Shown here piece by piece: positions 26,066 through 35,596 of a DNA stretch of 64,000 bases; the stretch's first letter is position 1, and each line of letters opens with the position of its first letter. The stretch spans positions 1 through 64,000 of the forward strand of contig JAWKTN010000009.1 in the NCBI GenBank assembly GCA_041399065.1, in the 5' to 3' direction. Under the pieces are notes generated by a model. The model worked only from the letters and a program-made list of their open reading frames with translations. It was not told the origin of the DNA and made no database searches. The translations under genes and the position numbers were made by a program. This DNA is from JAGQPD01 sp020426865 (GTDB taxonomy: Bacteria > Planctomycetota > Planctomycetia > Pirellulales > Pirellulaceae).

Positions 26066-26479
26066 GTGGGAATCTCTGTAGGGACAATTGGCAGCCCCTG
26101 CCACTGCGATGGTGCCCAACTTAGTGTGCGTTTTGCGGATCGCGAGGTTGTGTTGTTGGAGACGAACGCCTACAAAAAGGGGATCGAAGAAACACTCATG
26201 TCGCTCATACCGTTTGCGGCGCATTTGTCACGAGTACTGCGGGTTCCGCTGGTGCACGACCAACTGGCTCCACCGTCGTTACGCGTGATCAGTCGCGGAA
26301 ATCGAAACGATCGGCTTGTCATGCTGCTCATTCTGATCGCTATTTGCGCGATCGCGATACCGCCAATCGTACGGAACGCGTTTGCGGTAGGCGTACATTG
26401 GCTACCAGCTTCCGCCTGTTGTGCGCTGATCGGAACGGTTGCATTCCTGTTGTTTTCACTTGGCAACAGGTTGCGTTAG
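26066..26479 (+). CDS. Hypothetical membrane protein
   Basis: 137 aa starting at a GTG, with AGGA seven bases upstream. About 75 soluble residues (including DREVVLLETNAYKKGIEE) are followed by two membrane helices, LVMLLILIAICAIAIPPI and SACCALIGTVAFLLFSL, with a short tail. No family recognised. The stop falls in a 15-base tandem duplication (AACAGGTTGCGTTAG at about 26464-26493), which has created two successive stops, so the original C-terminus may have been longer or altered. In an accessory region, it may be a live small gene or a relic. Confidence 0.42.
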   Translation: MGISVGTIGSPCHCDGAQLSVRFADREVVLLETNAYKKGIEETLMSLIPFAAHLSRVLRVPLVHDQLAPPSLRVISRGNRNDRLVMLLILIAICAIAIPPIVRNAFAVGVHWLPASACCALIGTVAFLLFSLGNRLR

Positions 26480-26564
26480 AACAGGTTGCGTTAGGGCCTC
26501 CACCGGGCGATCCCCGTCAGGATTGGCTGATCGCCGTGAAGAAATAGCAATACCGCCTGCTTGG

Positions 26565-26771
26565 ATGTTATCGGCTGCCGTTAACAACGTCGTGATTTCC
26601 CGTTGGAAGTTGATTCCGCGGCTCACGCCAACTGAGCTATTCCGCCAGGTCCTTATCGCAAAACGACTTCTCGATCCGACGGGACGGGCAGCCATGGCCG
26701 CTGGGTACAGTCCGAGCAATGACGATGTGGTGAGTAGGCTCGTGGAGCTCGCTCATCAGAGCCGCAAATGA
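26565..26771 (+). CDS. Possible small hypothetical protein
   Basis: 68 aa from the ATG at 26565; the open frame extends back to 26439. Composition looks protein-like (WKLIPRLTPTELFRQVLIAK, then SNDDVVSRLVELAHQ) with two amphipathic helices, but the ribosome-binding site is weak and I recognise no family. It may equally be part of the decayed region. Confidence 0.25.
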   Translation: MLSAAVNNVVISRWKLIPRLTPTELFRQVLIAKRLLDPTGRAAMAAGYSPSNDDVVSRLVELAHQSRK

Positions 26772-26772
26772 A

Positions 26773-26801
26773 TTGACAACGTTATGGCACCGAATTAGAA
26801 T
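26773..26801 (+). promoter_or_regulatory. Sigma-70-type promoter for the PEP-CTERM gene
   Basis: TTGACA at 26773-26778 and TAGAAT at 26796-26801 with a 17-base spacer: a near-consensus housekeeping promoter. It would start transcription about 80 bases before the gene at 26888. Confidence 0.6.
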
Positions 26802-26887
26802 GGCCCGGGGACATCGGCTCGGCTCACTTCGGCTATGTGGTAAGTCTCCGTAATAAACACTAACCTATCGCAATTATTGGCAACTAA

Positions 26888-28420
26888 ATGAGTGACACTT
26901 CCCATGTTCGGTTACGCACTGTGGCATTGGTACGTTGTTTTTGTCCTGAATTTATCCTTCAAGCTGCCGTTGTCACGTCGGTCTTGCTTTTTTCCGCCAA
27001 CGCGACTGGGCAGGTGACCCCCGTAGCACTTGTTTCAGTCGGCGATATTGCCCCAGGAGTATCACCAGCGCAAGCGTTTTCACGACTACTATTTCCGTCA
27101 TTTGACCAACAGGGAACCATCTACTTTGATGGTTGGCTTTCGGATAATGCAAATGGAGGCTGGTGGTACGGACGCGGCTCAGACGAATTAAACTTGTTGG
27201 CGCGGCGAAACGAGACCGTGATCCGAACGCCCTACGCCGATGTTTTGGCGAGGCCCGGAACTCCCAGCTACGCAGGAAATCGCGCATTGATTTTTCAGAA
27301 CGACGCCGTCAACGATATCGTTTGGATGGCCGCGCCAGGGTCAGCTCAGTTCATTGCCGACGCTCGCGAATTCGGCGAAGATGTTTTTCTAGATTCGGAC
27401 CTATCGCAGTTTAACTCGGCTGGTACCATTGCGTTGCTCGTCGAGTTGCCGAATTCCAAAGAGATTCTGTTCGGGGATGCAAATGGATTGTCTTTATTAG
27501 CCAAGTCTGGATCTCAAGCTGCTGGGTACCCTGAGGGTGTCACATATGGTACGTCGTTCCTTTCCGGTGGCCTTGGGACGTCATTAAACGAAAACAACCA
27601 ATATGTTTTTGTTGGGTCGGCAGATTTTCCCAACGAGAGAAGAAGTGCCATCTGGATCAACGATGACCGAGGTCTTCGATTACTGGTCGACGCAAACGAC
27701 CTGCCTCCCGCCGCAGAAGGAAAGCAGGTGTCCCTTGGGTTACCGTTTATCGGATCCAGCGGCGGAGTCGCTTTTCGTGCTGGGGAGCGATCTAGTGGCG
27801 ATCCGAACATTATTTATTCGGTCTGGGCGCACAACTCGCAGGGACTTAAGCAAATAGTAGTCGAGGGGGGCCATTTGCCGGGCGTGCCAAACAGCGCCGT
27901 TAGCGTCAAAGAAATCCTCTCCTACACGCATGTCAATAAGAATGGCAACATTGCTATTACGGCCGAACTCGAAAACGGCCAAAGTGGACTTTGGTTTGGG
28001 CAGCCAGACGATTTGCACGCGGAAATGTTAAGCGGGGTGGGATTTCGACCGGATGTTGCGGTAAGCAGTGTCATCAGCTGTTCAATCAACGACTTGGACC
28101 AAGTCGTCTTCACTGGTACCAGTGGAATGGCAAGAGGCCAATGGTTTGTTGACCAGGATGGTGACGTGCATACTTTGTTCATCGTCGGCGGTGCATTCAA
28201 GGTATCCGACGGTGACGTTCGCACGGTGGCCAGCTTCACGAATGGTCTCCAGCAATTGAGCAACGACGGCAAAGTCGTGGCTGCGTTGACATTTCGTGAC
28301 GGCAGTTCGGGCATTTTCGTTTGGGATTTCGCGCCTGAACCAAGCGGGTTACAGTTGGGACTTTTAGCGAGTAGCGCCCTGTTCTTTCGGCAATCGAAAC
28401 GATTTCGTCAGAGATCTTAG
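26888..28420 (+). CDS. PEP-CTERM protein with repeated beta-propeller-like NxxGxxAF units
   Basis: 510 aa. Signal peptide at about 20-41 (AAVVTSVLLFSANATGQ). The mature part is a series of about 60-residue repeats with a strand pair such as GTIYFDGWL, GNRALIFQND, AGTIALLVEL, NNQYVFVGSA, GGVAFRAGE, GNIAITAEL, DQVVFTG and GKVVAALTF, each followed by a 'device' loop; this is the choice-of-anchor/DUF7453-type repeat found in planctomycete exported proteins. The end is PEPSG, a hydrophobic run and RQSKRFRQRS (PEP-CTERM). No dockerin repeat is present here. Function unknown; a surface-anchored beta-propeller is the likely shape. Confidence 0.82.
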   Translation: MSDTSHVRLRTVALVRCFCPEFILQAAVVTSVLLFSANATGQVTPVALVSVGDIAPGVSPAQAFSRLLFPSFDQQGTIYFDGWLSDNANGGWWYGRGSDELNLLARRNETVIRTPYADVLARPGTPSYAGNRALIFQNDAVNDIVWMAAPGSAQFIADAREFGEDVFLDSDLSQFNSAGTIALLVELPNSKEILFGDANGLSLLAKSGSQAAGYPEGVTYGTSFLSGGLGTSLNENNQYVFVGSADFPNERRSAIWINDDRGLRLLVDANDLPPAAEGKQVSLGLPFIGSSGGVAFRAGERSSGDPNIIYSVWAHNSQGLKQIVVEGGHLPGVPNSAVSVKEILSYTHVNKNGNIAITAELENGQSGLWFGQPDDLHAEMLSGVGFRPDVAVSSVISCSINDLDQVVFTGTSGMARGQWFVDQDGDVHTLFIVGGAFKVSDGDVRTVASFTNGLQQLSNDGKVVAALTFRDGSSGIFVWDFAPEPSGLQLGLLASSALFFRQSKRFRQRS

Positions 28421-28544
28421 CTGGACAGCGCCATGTTTGGTGTCTTGAGCCTAGCATGGTGGGACTTTCGGTGGTACGGATTTGATCTTATCTGGGTCGA
28501 TTCCGAGCTCCGCGAGTCGCTTGCGACACGGCTGGAGGGATGTT

Positions 28545-29384
28545 CTACTTCCGATAGACCAGACTGACAGACGCGGCATACAACGAGCTGCCGGGTAATC
28601 GACAGACCGCTTCTTCGAGGGGGCCGACGATTGGCCTTACGCCCGGAAGGCCAATCAATGGCCTGGGCACGAACCACCGAAACCGCTGGTACTCGCAGGT
28701 CCAATTCAAGGTCGCCGCAACGCGATGAAAGTCGCGGTAGCTGAACCATTTCACCTTTGAAATCAAGCGGTTGTACAGACAAGCGGAATTGAATTCCTGC
28801 ATCGCCAACCGGCCACCCGGCTTTAATACTCGATCGATGCGGCGGAGCATTTCATCCTGCGGTGACATGTAGGCAATGGCAAATTGGGTGTAGGCCGAGT
28901 CAAACATTTCGGCGGGCATGCTCGCCAGAGTCTCAAATGCGTCGCCGTCCATGAATTCGACATCCAGCGCCTTTTCGAAGCGATCTTCGAACCAGTTACG
29001 CATCGACTTTGCCGCGCGCATCCGTGTCTCATTGCGATCGACACCAATCACTTTGGCGCCGCGCGCTGCCATGAGATACGCTTGCACGCCCGTACCACAT
29101 CCCAAATCCAGTAGCGTTGGCGCGGCCGGATCGGACGGACGATGATCGGCGCGCCATTGGTCTATCAAACGTTCCGCCACGTGCACGACAAACGGCGCGA
29201 AGTGATGTAGGAAGTAGTCCAACGACGTGATCTGTCCGCCATAGTACTCCGTAAGCCCTTCGATCGCTTCGGCGGGAACCGATTCTTTGGCTCGGATGCT
29301 CTCGGCCAAGTCCGTCAACAGCGATTCGACCTGACGTACGTCGATCGAAGCTGAAGTGGCAAAGGCCGCATATATGGAACTCAT
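28545..29384 (-). CDS. Class I SAM-dependent methyltransferase
   Basis: 279 aa. The Rossmann core at about 85-200 has motif I LDLGCGTGVQAYLMAARGAKVIGV, then DRN, EFMDGDAFETL, and YTQFAIAYMSPQDEMLRRIDRVLKPGG for motifs II-III. An N-terminal helical part of about 85 residues contains YYGGQITSLDYFLHHFAPFV. The C-terminal 80 residues could close the active site and hold the substrate. It follows the deacetylase-like gene by about 97 bases on the same strand, so both may modify the same envelope compound; this is inference. Confidence 0.85.
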   Translation of the reverse strand: MSSIYAAFATSASIDVRQVESLLTDLAESIRAKESVPAEAIEGLTEYYGGQITSLDYFLHHFAPFVVHVAERLIDQWRADHRPSDPAAPTLLDLGCGTGVQAYLMAARGAKVIGVDRNETRMRAAKSMRNWFEDRFEKALDVEFMDGDAFETLASMPAEMFDSAYTQFAIAYMSPQDEMLRRIDRVLKPGGRLAMQEFNSACLYNRLISKVKWFSYRDFHRVAATLNWTCEYQRFRWFVPRPLIGLPGVRPIVGPLEEAVCRLPGSSLYAASVSLVYRK

Positions 29385-29481
29385 ACTTCGTACCCCAATC
29401 CTGGCTTGACAAACGTCTCAGATGAAGGCCGTGTTGGCGGGTGGCCCGTGTTGCGCTAAAAATGCCGGTCCCGCTCCCACT

Positions 29482-31536
29482 CTATTCGCCACTGCCTGCA
29501 GGACACAATTCGACGAACGATTCTTGTCTGCCATCGGAAAGGTCTATCAATCGCGCCTGTTGACCAAACGGTGATGTGTCGGCCTGTCGGTCGTTAACTA
29601 TCACGTTCCCTTTGGCATCGTAGACGATGATCTGCGGATGCCCTTGATGCTGGCCGTCGGTCGGTAGTGTAACACGCCAACGATTAACAGCAACGGGAAC
29701 AATCTTTAGTTGCCGCTGAAATGCCATTTGATCGCCAAGCTCCGCCAGCGGAGCAAACAACAGATCGCCAGCCCGAAATCGCTCGGCGATGTATCGCAAA
29801 TTCTGCGCAAATCCCGGTGTCAACTGCCACTCGCCACTTCCATGCGGCTCCACCGCGTGTCCCAAGTGCGTACGACTGACTGCGCTCATGTACGTGTGCG
29901 CGATATGCAGGCCGTACTCGTCGATGAGCTCGTCAATACAATGAGGTGCAAATCCATTGACGACATCGTGCACGCCGACCGTGCTGAACAGCCATCGTGG
30001 AGTGCCACCGCAGGCGGCCGAATGGTGCTCTGGATACAATAGCGGCACGGCGCGATATTCGTCACGGCAACCCATGATTTGCCGTAGTGTACACGCGATT
30101 TCCGACGGTCGCAGCGACTTGCCGACGACTCGAAGTAGCGTCCGTGCCAATGCCGGTATCGCCCGGTACCCTCCGCGCCGCAAGACCGCCTGTGCTTGGC
30201 GCTGCAACGCAAAAAACTCACTCATCGATGCATCGGGAACCAACTGAAACAAAAGTACCGACCATCCATGCAGAAATGGCAACGGATTGCGAGCTTTCAT
30301 AGCGCGCGCGAACAATGATGGTAGATCGAGAAGATAATTCACACCGGAAAACCGCTGCATGGCGAACTGGTTGAGTCGCCCCCGCGGCGGCACCTGACCA
30401 AAATCCAAAAACGACCAGACGTATCGAATCCCCAGCCGATCGAGGTGTGACAGCAATTCGTATTCACTGTCCGGACTCCAGCCCTGTAGTGTGTAATTCG
30501 AAGAGAGACTGAATCCGTGATCTATCCACGTCCGAGGACGAAACTCGGCAAACGGGGCCAACACATTCGCCATCTCACCCGGTGTCGGTTGAGTGGCCGA
30601 GTCGACGCCATGGGGACAGATTTCTATGCCGGTATCTGCGGCAAAATGACATAGTTGTTTGAATTCCGGCCATTGAATGCTCGCGATTCGACTACCTGGC
30701 GTGTGCGGGTAGACCGATTTCGTGAATCGCAACCCAAGCCCGGCGAATCCTTCCCGATACTGCGCAGGCCTGTTGCCGTTTTCGGAATGGCCACACAATA
30801 ATGCCGACCACTTCGCCAACGTGTCGTGATCGGCATGATCGGTGATGGTCATGGCGGCACGATAACGACGGGGATACCGCCCTGCCACTATGATGGGCAC
30901 TATCATGTCACTTATTTGCAAAACCAAGGATACGGCGAGCCGTTGACCAGCGGCGTACTGGTATTGCGATTTCCAATTCCGACTATAATCCGTCCGAAAT
31001 GAAAATCGCGGATGGCTCGCCTGGTGATCAACATACAGGACCGCACGACATCCACCAGGGACGGCTTCGACGTGAGTAAGGACAGGATGTTGCACCGAGA
31101 CCATTTGCACATGCCCACCGGAATATCGCCCTCGCAACACTAGCGGTGTCCAGCGATCAACGGTCTGCTTTCCGCGCAATGCTTCCAGCCGGTATTGACT
31201 TGTCAACACATCGATTCCGGTCATTCCACCCGTTATCGGCCAGCCGATGGATCGTGGGGCAAGGTTGGTTTTGAGGGTCAGATCAAGGTCCAGCAAATAC
31301 GAGTTGTCGAAAAGCCGCATACACGTCGTTTGACCAGCGACATCCGCCCCCTCCCACGAGATTCGCCACCCCGACAACCTATCGCTGTTGGCTTCAAGAA
31401 TTGTCGAGCCACTTGCCACTTGCCCGTCAATTTCGGGGATTGCGGCAACAGAGATTCCTGCCTCAATCGGCAATGGTTGGGATCCAATACGACAATCGCC
31501 AGGCGAATTCAGTGTCAGCAGCACGTACGCGGTCAT
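29482..31536 (-). CDS. Large protein with a polysaccharide-deacetylase-like region
   Basis: 684 aa from the ATG at 31536 (GGGA upstream; a TTG four codons earlier is possible). The N-terminal 200 residues are beta-rich. The middle has an ITDHADHDT motif near 230 and, about 90 residues on, EICPHGVDS and then TWIDHGF; these resemble the Asp and His metal ligands of NodB-fold deacetylases, although T-F-D-D is replaced by T-D-H-A-D. The C-terminal 200 residues are helical and end in a beta domain. Directly downstream of gyrB (45 bases), it may share transcription with the replication operon. Family membership is uncertain; it is a candidate new branch. Confidence 0.6.
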   Translation of the reverse strand: MTAYVLLTLNSPGDCRIGSQPLPIEAGISVAAIPEIDGQVASGSTILEANSDRLSGWRISWEGADVAGQTTCMRLFDNSYLLDLDLTLKTNLAPRSIGWPITGGMTGIDVLTSQYRLEALRGKQTVDRWTPLVLRGRYSGGHVQMVSVQHPVLTHVEAVPGGCRAVLYVDHQASHPRFSFRTDYSRNWKSQYQYAAGQRLAVSLVLQISDMIVPIIVAGRYPRRYRAAMTITDHADHDTLAKWSALLCGHSENGNRPAQYREGFAGLGLRFTKSVYPHTPGSRIASIQWPEFKQLCHFAADTGIEICPHGVDSATQPTPGEMANVLAPFAEFRPRTWIDHGFSLSSNYTLQGWSPDSEYELLSHLDRLGIRYVWSFLDFGQVPPRGRLNQFAMQRFSGVNYLLDLPSLFARAMKARNPLPFLHGWSVLLFQLVPDASMSEFFALQRQAQAVLRRGGYRAIPALARTLLRVVGKSLRPSEIACTLRQIMGCRDEYRAVPLLYPEHHSAACGGTPRWLFSTVGVHDVVNGFAPHCIDELIDEYGLHIAHTYMSAVSRTHLGHAVEPHGSGEWQLTPGFAQNLRYIAERFRAGDLLFAPLAELGDQMAFQRQLKIVPVAVNRWRVTLPTDGQHQGHPQIIVYDAKGNVIVNDRQADTSPFGQQARLIDLSDGRQESFVELCPAGSGE

Positions 31537-31581
31537 TGATCCCGTCAAGACGCTGAATTGAGATGTGATGTCGGGATCCGG

Positions 31582-34074
31582 TTACACGTCCAGATTACGG
31601 ACCTCTAACGCGTGTTTTTCGATGAAGTCCCGACGCGGTTCGACCTTGTCGCCCATCAAGACGCGGAACATTTCGTCGGCAGCTCCGGCATCCTGCATGG
31701 TAACCTGCATCAATGTCCTGTTCTCGGGATCCAACGTGGTCTCACGCAGTTCCTCGGCGTTCATTTCCCCGAGTCCTTTGAAGCGAGTGACTTGCAATCC
31801 TTTTTCACCGGCGGTACGAACAGCGGGAAGCAATGCGCGGAGGTCTTCCAGGGGGATCTCGTTCTCACCGCGCCGCAGGACATAACGTGGTTCTTGAATT
31901 CCGGTACGCTCTTGCGGAATCAACGCTTGGACATCCAGGCCGAATTGTTTCAACTCGTCCAGGCCGTTGTTGATCGTACGCACTTCGTGCAATTCCACAA
32001 TGTGCAAATCACCTTGGCCAAACCGCTTGGTACCATTGGCTCCTTCGCCATTCCCGTTCGTCTCCTGCGGAGCGTCTTTGACCTGCAACTCACCCGCCTT
32101 GGCTTCTTCGGTTTCCAGAAAAGCGTCCATTTCTTGGCGAGTCGTAAACCAGTGCTCATGGCGACCGAGGAACACGTGATACACAGGCAGTTTTCCTGTA
32201 TTGACATCTTGCCGATCGGCGTGCACCCGCAGGCCGATGCCGCGGCGTTCGAGCACCAGCAACGCTTCTTCCATGCCGGCCAATAGGGCACAAAGTCGCT
32301 TCATTTTTTCGCCATCGACAGACATTCCATCGTCACTTAGGAGGACGCTGTCGCCAAGCCCCTTTTCCAGCAACTGATTCTTCATCTCCTCTTCGCTTTG
32401 AACATAGTACACGTCCTTCTTCTGCCGCACGCGAAACAGTGGTGGCTGAGCGACATAGACATGGCCTTTCGAGACGAGTTCGTACATTTGCCGATAGAAG
32501 AAACAAAGCAGCAAAGTTCGGATATGGGAGCCGTCGACATCGGCATCGGTCATGATGATGATCTTGTCGTAGCGGCGTTTGGAAATGTCTTGATCGTCGC
32601 CGATGCCAGCTCCGATCGCCTGGATCATGCTGCGTACCTCTTCGTTGGCCAACACCTTGTCCTCTCGGGACTTGTAGGCATTGATAATCTTACCGCGTAA
32701 CGGCAGAATGGCCTGGTATTCGCGCAGGCGACCTCCTTCGGCACTGCCACCGGCCGAATCACCTTCCACGAGATACAGTTCGCACTTTTCCATTTCCTTA
32801 CTGGTGCAATCTCGCAGCTTACCGGGCAAGCCGCCGCCTGAGAGAGCCCCTTTGCGTTCTCGCAATAGTGCTTTGGCTTTGCGAGCCGCTTCGCGAGCTT
32901 CGCAGGCGAGGATTGCTTTACGTACGATCGACTTGGCTGATTTGGGATTCTGTTCCAGGTAGTTCGTCAAGAATTCACCGACGGCGGACGTCACAATCCC
33001 TTCGACTTCACCGTTACCCAGCTTCGTTTTCGTTTGCCCCTCAAACTGCGGTTCGGGAATACGCATCGAAATGACGGCCGTAAGACCTTCGCGAAAGTCA
33101 TCACCGGTCAACGACTGGTCCTTGATCAGGTTCTCCTTACGACCATACGCATTCAACGTACGCGTCAATGCGGCGCGAAACCCGGACACGTGCGTGCCAC
33201 CTTCATGCGTGTGAATATTGTTGACATAGGAATGGAGATTTTCGGTATATTCGCCCGAGTATTGCAGCGCCACCTCGTATTCGACGCCCTCCGAGTCGCC
33301 AGCCATATAGATCACGTCGGCATGCAAGGCTTCGCTGGCCCGATTGAGATGTTCGACAAATTCAACGATTCCTCGTTCGTAGTAAAACTCATCACCTTCG
33401 GAATTCCGATCGTCGCGAAACACGACACGCACACCGCGATTCAGAAATGCCAACTCTTGGAGTCGTTTGTAAAGTGTGTCGAATTGAAATTTCGTCGTTT
33501 GGAAGATCTGTCCGTCGGGTTTGAAGGTCGTCTTCGTACCCACTTTCTCCGTGGTACCTACTCGGCGTACCGGACCTTGTGGAACGCCACGTTGATACTC
33601 TTGTTGAAACACATGACCGTCGCGACAGACTTCGACCTCGCACCATTCCGACAGAAAATTGACGACCGTAACACCGACACCGTGCAAACCTCCGGAGGTC
33701 TGGTAGGCGCCTTTTTCGAATTTTCCGCCAAACTTCAAGACCGTCATAACGCCTTCGAGGGTCGAAACTTCGCGATCAAGTTCGGCAGACAACTGTTCGT
33801 GAATGCCGGCCGGTATCCCCCGCCCATCGTCCTCGACGGTTACCGAACCATCGGTGTTGATAGTGACTCGGACCGCCTTGGCAAACCCCGCCATCGCTTC
33901 GTCGATTGAATTATCGACCACTTCGTAGACCAGATGGTGCAGGCCACGAGCTGTCGTATCGCCGATGTACATGCTCGGCCGCTCGCGAACGTGTTCCAAA
34001 TCGGAAAGGTGCTGCAAGTCCTCCGGCCGATATTCTTGGTTGGCCTTCTTCTTACCTTTGTTTTCTTCCGTCAT
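31582..34074 (-). CDS. gyrB: DNA gyrase subunit B
   Basis: 830 aa type IIA topoisomerase ATPase subunit that supercoils DNA with GyrA. GHKL ATP-binding motifs: EVVDNSIDEAM, DDGRGIP, GLHGVGVTVVN. The transducer domain follows. TOPRIM motifs: VEGDSAGGSA (Glu of metal site) and DADVDGSHI with DxD. A long insertion of about 170 residues (roughly 560-730, containing a Gly/Asn-rich stretch) splits the TOPRIM and C-terminal regions, as in the E. coli form; the end is FKGLGEMNAEEL and LMGDKVEPRR. It lies 60 bases downstream of the DUF721 gene. GyrA is not in the window. Confidence 0.96.
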   Translation of the reverse strand: MTEENKGKKKANQEYRPEDLQHLSDLEHVRERPSMYIGDTTARGLHHLVYEVVDNSIDEAMAGFAKAVRVTINTDGSVTVEDDGRGIPAGIHEQLSAELDREVSTLEGVMTVLKFGGKFEKGAYQTSGGLHGVGVTVVNFLSEWCEVEVCRDGHVFQQEYQRGVPQGPVRRVGTTEKVGTKTTFKPDGQIFQTTKFQFDTLYKRLQELAFLNRGVRVVFRDDRNSEGDEFYYERGIVEFVEHLNRASEALHADVIYMAGDSEGVEYEVALQYSGEYTENLHSYVNNIHTHEGGTHVSGFRAALTRTLNAYGRKENLIKDQSLTGDDFREGLTAVISMRIPEPQFEGQTKTKLGNGEVEGIVTSAVGEFLTNYLEQNPKSAKSIVRKAILACEAREAARKAKALLRERKGALSGGGLPGKLRDCTSKEMEKCELYLVEGDSAGGSAEGGRLREYQAILPLRGKIINAYKSREDKVLANEEVRSMIQAIGAGIGDDQDISKRRYDKIIIMTDADVDGSHIRTLLLCFFYRQMYELVSKGHVYVAQPPLFRVRQKKDVYYVQSEEEMKNQLLEKGLGDSVLLSDDGMSVDGEKMKRLCALLAGMEEALLVLERRGIGLRVHADRQDVNTGKLPVYHVFLGRHEHWFTTRQEMDAFLETEEAKAGELQVKDAPQETNGNGEGANGTKRFGQGDLHIVELHEVRTINNGLDELKQFGLDVQALIPQERTGIQEPRYVLRRGENEIPLEDLRALLPAVRTAGEKGLQVTRFKGLGEMNAEELRETTLDPENRTLMQVTMQDAGAADEMFRVLMGDKVEPRRDFIEKHALEVRNLDV

Positions 34075-34134
34075 GTTCGTTTATCTTTTGAGTCTCAATG
34101 AAATGCTGTTTGGTACACAAATCTGTCAAACGTT

Positions 34135-34440
34135 TCAGGTCAAAGTACCTACGCGAAAACGCAGATCCTTAATCGGGTGATCGGGTAGTCGTTTCGACCA
34201 TTCAGACATAAGTTGCCGCTTGCGGAATGTCAGCTCTTGCATCGCTGTCGAGTTGGCGACGGTAATTTCCAAGACACCTCGCTTCAGATTTCCTGGTCGA
34301 CTTAACGGTGCCAAAACGTTTCCGACGATTTCCTGCCAGGTTTGCTGATATTGTTCGGTGACCTCGATCTGTGCGAAGCCCCGGCGTGCGAGGAGATTCG
34401 CCACGATGTCGCCAATCTTCTTCGGTCCTTGCTGCGCCAT
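34135..34440 (-). CDS. dciA: DUF721/DciA-type helicase-operator protein
   Basis: 101 aa. The DUF721 pattern is clear: I-G-D-I-V-A-N-L-L-A-R-R-G opening helix, then W-Q-E-I-V-G ... L-A-P-L-S-R-P-G-N-L-K-R-G-V-L-E-I-T-V strand, and helix MQELTFRKRQLMSEWSKRLP. DciA loads or operates the replicative helicase DnaB in bacteria without DnaC/DnaI loaders. The ATG follows the dnaN stop by two bases. In many bacteria recF occupies this slot between dnaN and gyrB; no recF is present here. Assignment as DciA rests on family and location. Confidence 0.82.
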   Translation of the reverse strand: MAQQGPKKIGDIVANLLARRGFAQIEVTEQYQQTWQEIVGNVLAPLSRPGNLKRGVLEITVANSTAMQELTFRKRQLMSEWSKRLPDHPIKDLRFRVGTLT

Positions 34441-34442
34441 CC

Positions 34443-35564
34443 TTATCGACGCCCCTCACGAGAAAGTGGCATGACGACATAATCGTATCCATCGTCTGTG
34501 GCAAAGGTCACCGCACTCTCGTTGTCCAATACATCGACGACGATCATTTTCTCCAGGTCGAGGACCTTCAGAAAGTCGGCCACGTAGCGATTATCGAGAG
34601 TGACATCAATCTGTTCTCCCTCATAGGGAATGGGCAATTCAACATGCGACTGCCCGACCTCCGCCGCCGATGCCGAAAGGGTAAGATTGCCCGTCGTGAA
34701 CGACAGATCAAGTCCCCGGCTCTCGTCACTCGTCAAGATCGCCGCCTGCCGCACCGCGGCATAGAACGGTCCAACCGTCAGGTTGATCTTCAGCGAATTG
34801 TCGCGACTGGGAAAAACGTCACGCCAACGCGGAAATCGTCCCTCGACGAGCCGAGCATAGATGGTCGCGCGAGGTGTTCTTACGAGGATGTCGTTGTTTC
34901 GTGCACAAATGGCGATCTCCGCGTCAGCTTCGGTAACCGTCCGGTCGATCAACTGCATCGCTCGCGACGGTACAATCGTCATCCCGTCGCCCCCCTTGTG
35001 ATCGTTGTGCGCAACGGCTGGACCTTCCATCTTCGCCAGCCGGCGTCCGTCGGTTCCCACACCAATGATGCGTTCCGGTTCGAATTCCAGTAACACGCCA
35101 CCAAGTGCATAGCGACTACTTTGGGTATCCGTAGCGAAGAGCGTGCGACGTACCAATTCGCGAATCAACCGAGCTGGAACTTCGTGATAGGACTGCTCGT
35201 AGAACGACACAACCTCCGGAAACTCGTCGGGATTTTGTGCCGGCAACTTGAAGCGGCTGTGCTGGCCACGAACTTCGATCGAGTTCCCATCACTTTCAAT
35301 CGCCAGTTGCTCAACACTCGATTCTCGCAGGATCAAGCCAAACTTGTCTACTGGCAACAATACGCTTCCTGGTGCAGCTACGTCGATTTGTGGTACGCTC
35401 AGACGAACGCCCACTTCGGTATCGGTCGCGGATAAAACCGTTTCCTCATTGGTGACGGTCATTTTCACGTTTCGCAAAATCTCTTTCGGACTTCGGGATG
35501 GTGCAACGGGTGCGGCTGTCTGGAACGCGGCCAGTAACGCTTCGCGGTTTGCAGTGATCTTCAT
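34443..35564 (-). CDS. dnaN: DNA polymerase III beta (sliding clamp) subunit
   Basis: 373 aa from the ATG at 35564; a TTG three codons upstream is also possible. Three repeated beta-clamp folds are visible: first domain start MKITANREALLAAFQ, second around 125-245 (SFYEQSYHEVPARLIRELV), third around 250-373 (ending TFATDDGYDYVVMPLSREGRR, with the M-P-L/P-x-R-like terminal clamp motif). It tethers polymerase III to DNA. It lies after the putative oriC and before dciA. The gene order dnaA-oriC-dnaN-dciA-gyrB supports the identification. Confidence 0.95.
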   Translation of the reverse strand: MKITANREALLAAFQTAAPVAPSRSPKEILRNVKMTVTNEETVLSATDTEVGVRLSVPQIDVAAPGSVLLPVDKFGLILRESSVEQLAIESDGNSIEVRGQHSRFKLPAQNPDEFPEVVSFYEQSYHEVPARLIRELVRRTLFATDTQSSRYALGGVLLEFEPERIIGVGTDGRRLAKMEGPAVAHNDHKGGDGMTIVPSRAMQLIDRTVTEADAEIAICARNNDILVRTPRATIYARLVEGRFPRWRDVFPSRDNSLKINLTVGPFYAAVRQAAILTSDESRGLDLSFTTGNLTLSASAAEVGQSHVELPIPYEGEQIDVTLDNRYVADFLKVLDLEKMIVVDVLDNESAVTFATDDGYDYVVMPLSREGRR

Positions 35565-35596
35565 CGATTCCAACCCTGTCGTAGATGCGGCTTAGT

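Noticed and set aside
25736..26224. Minus-strand open frame of 162 codons in the decayed segment
   Set aside because: It has no ribosome-binding site and overlaps the two plus-strand membrane-like readings; composition looks random.
33034..33909. Plus-strand open frame of 291 codons within gyrB
   Set aside because: Antisense to conserved gyrB sequence; composition reflects the codon bias of gyrB.
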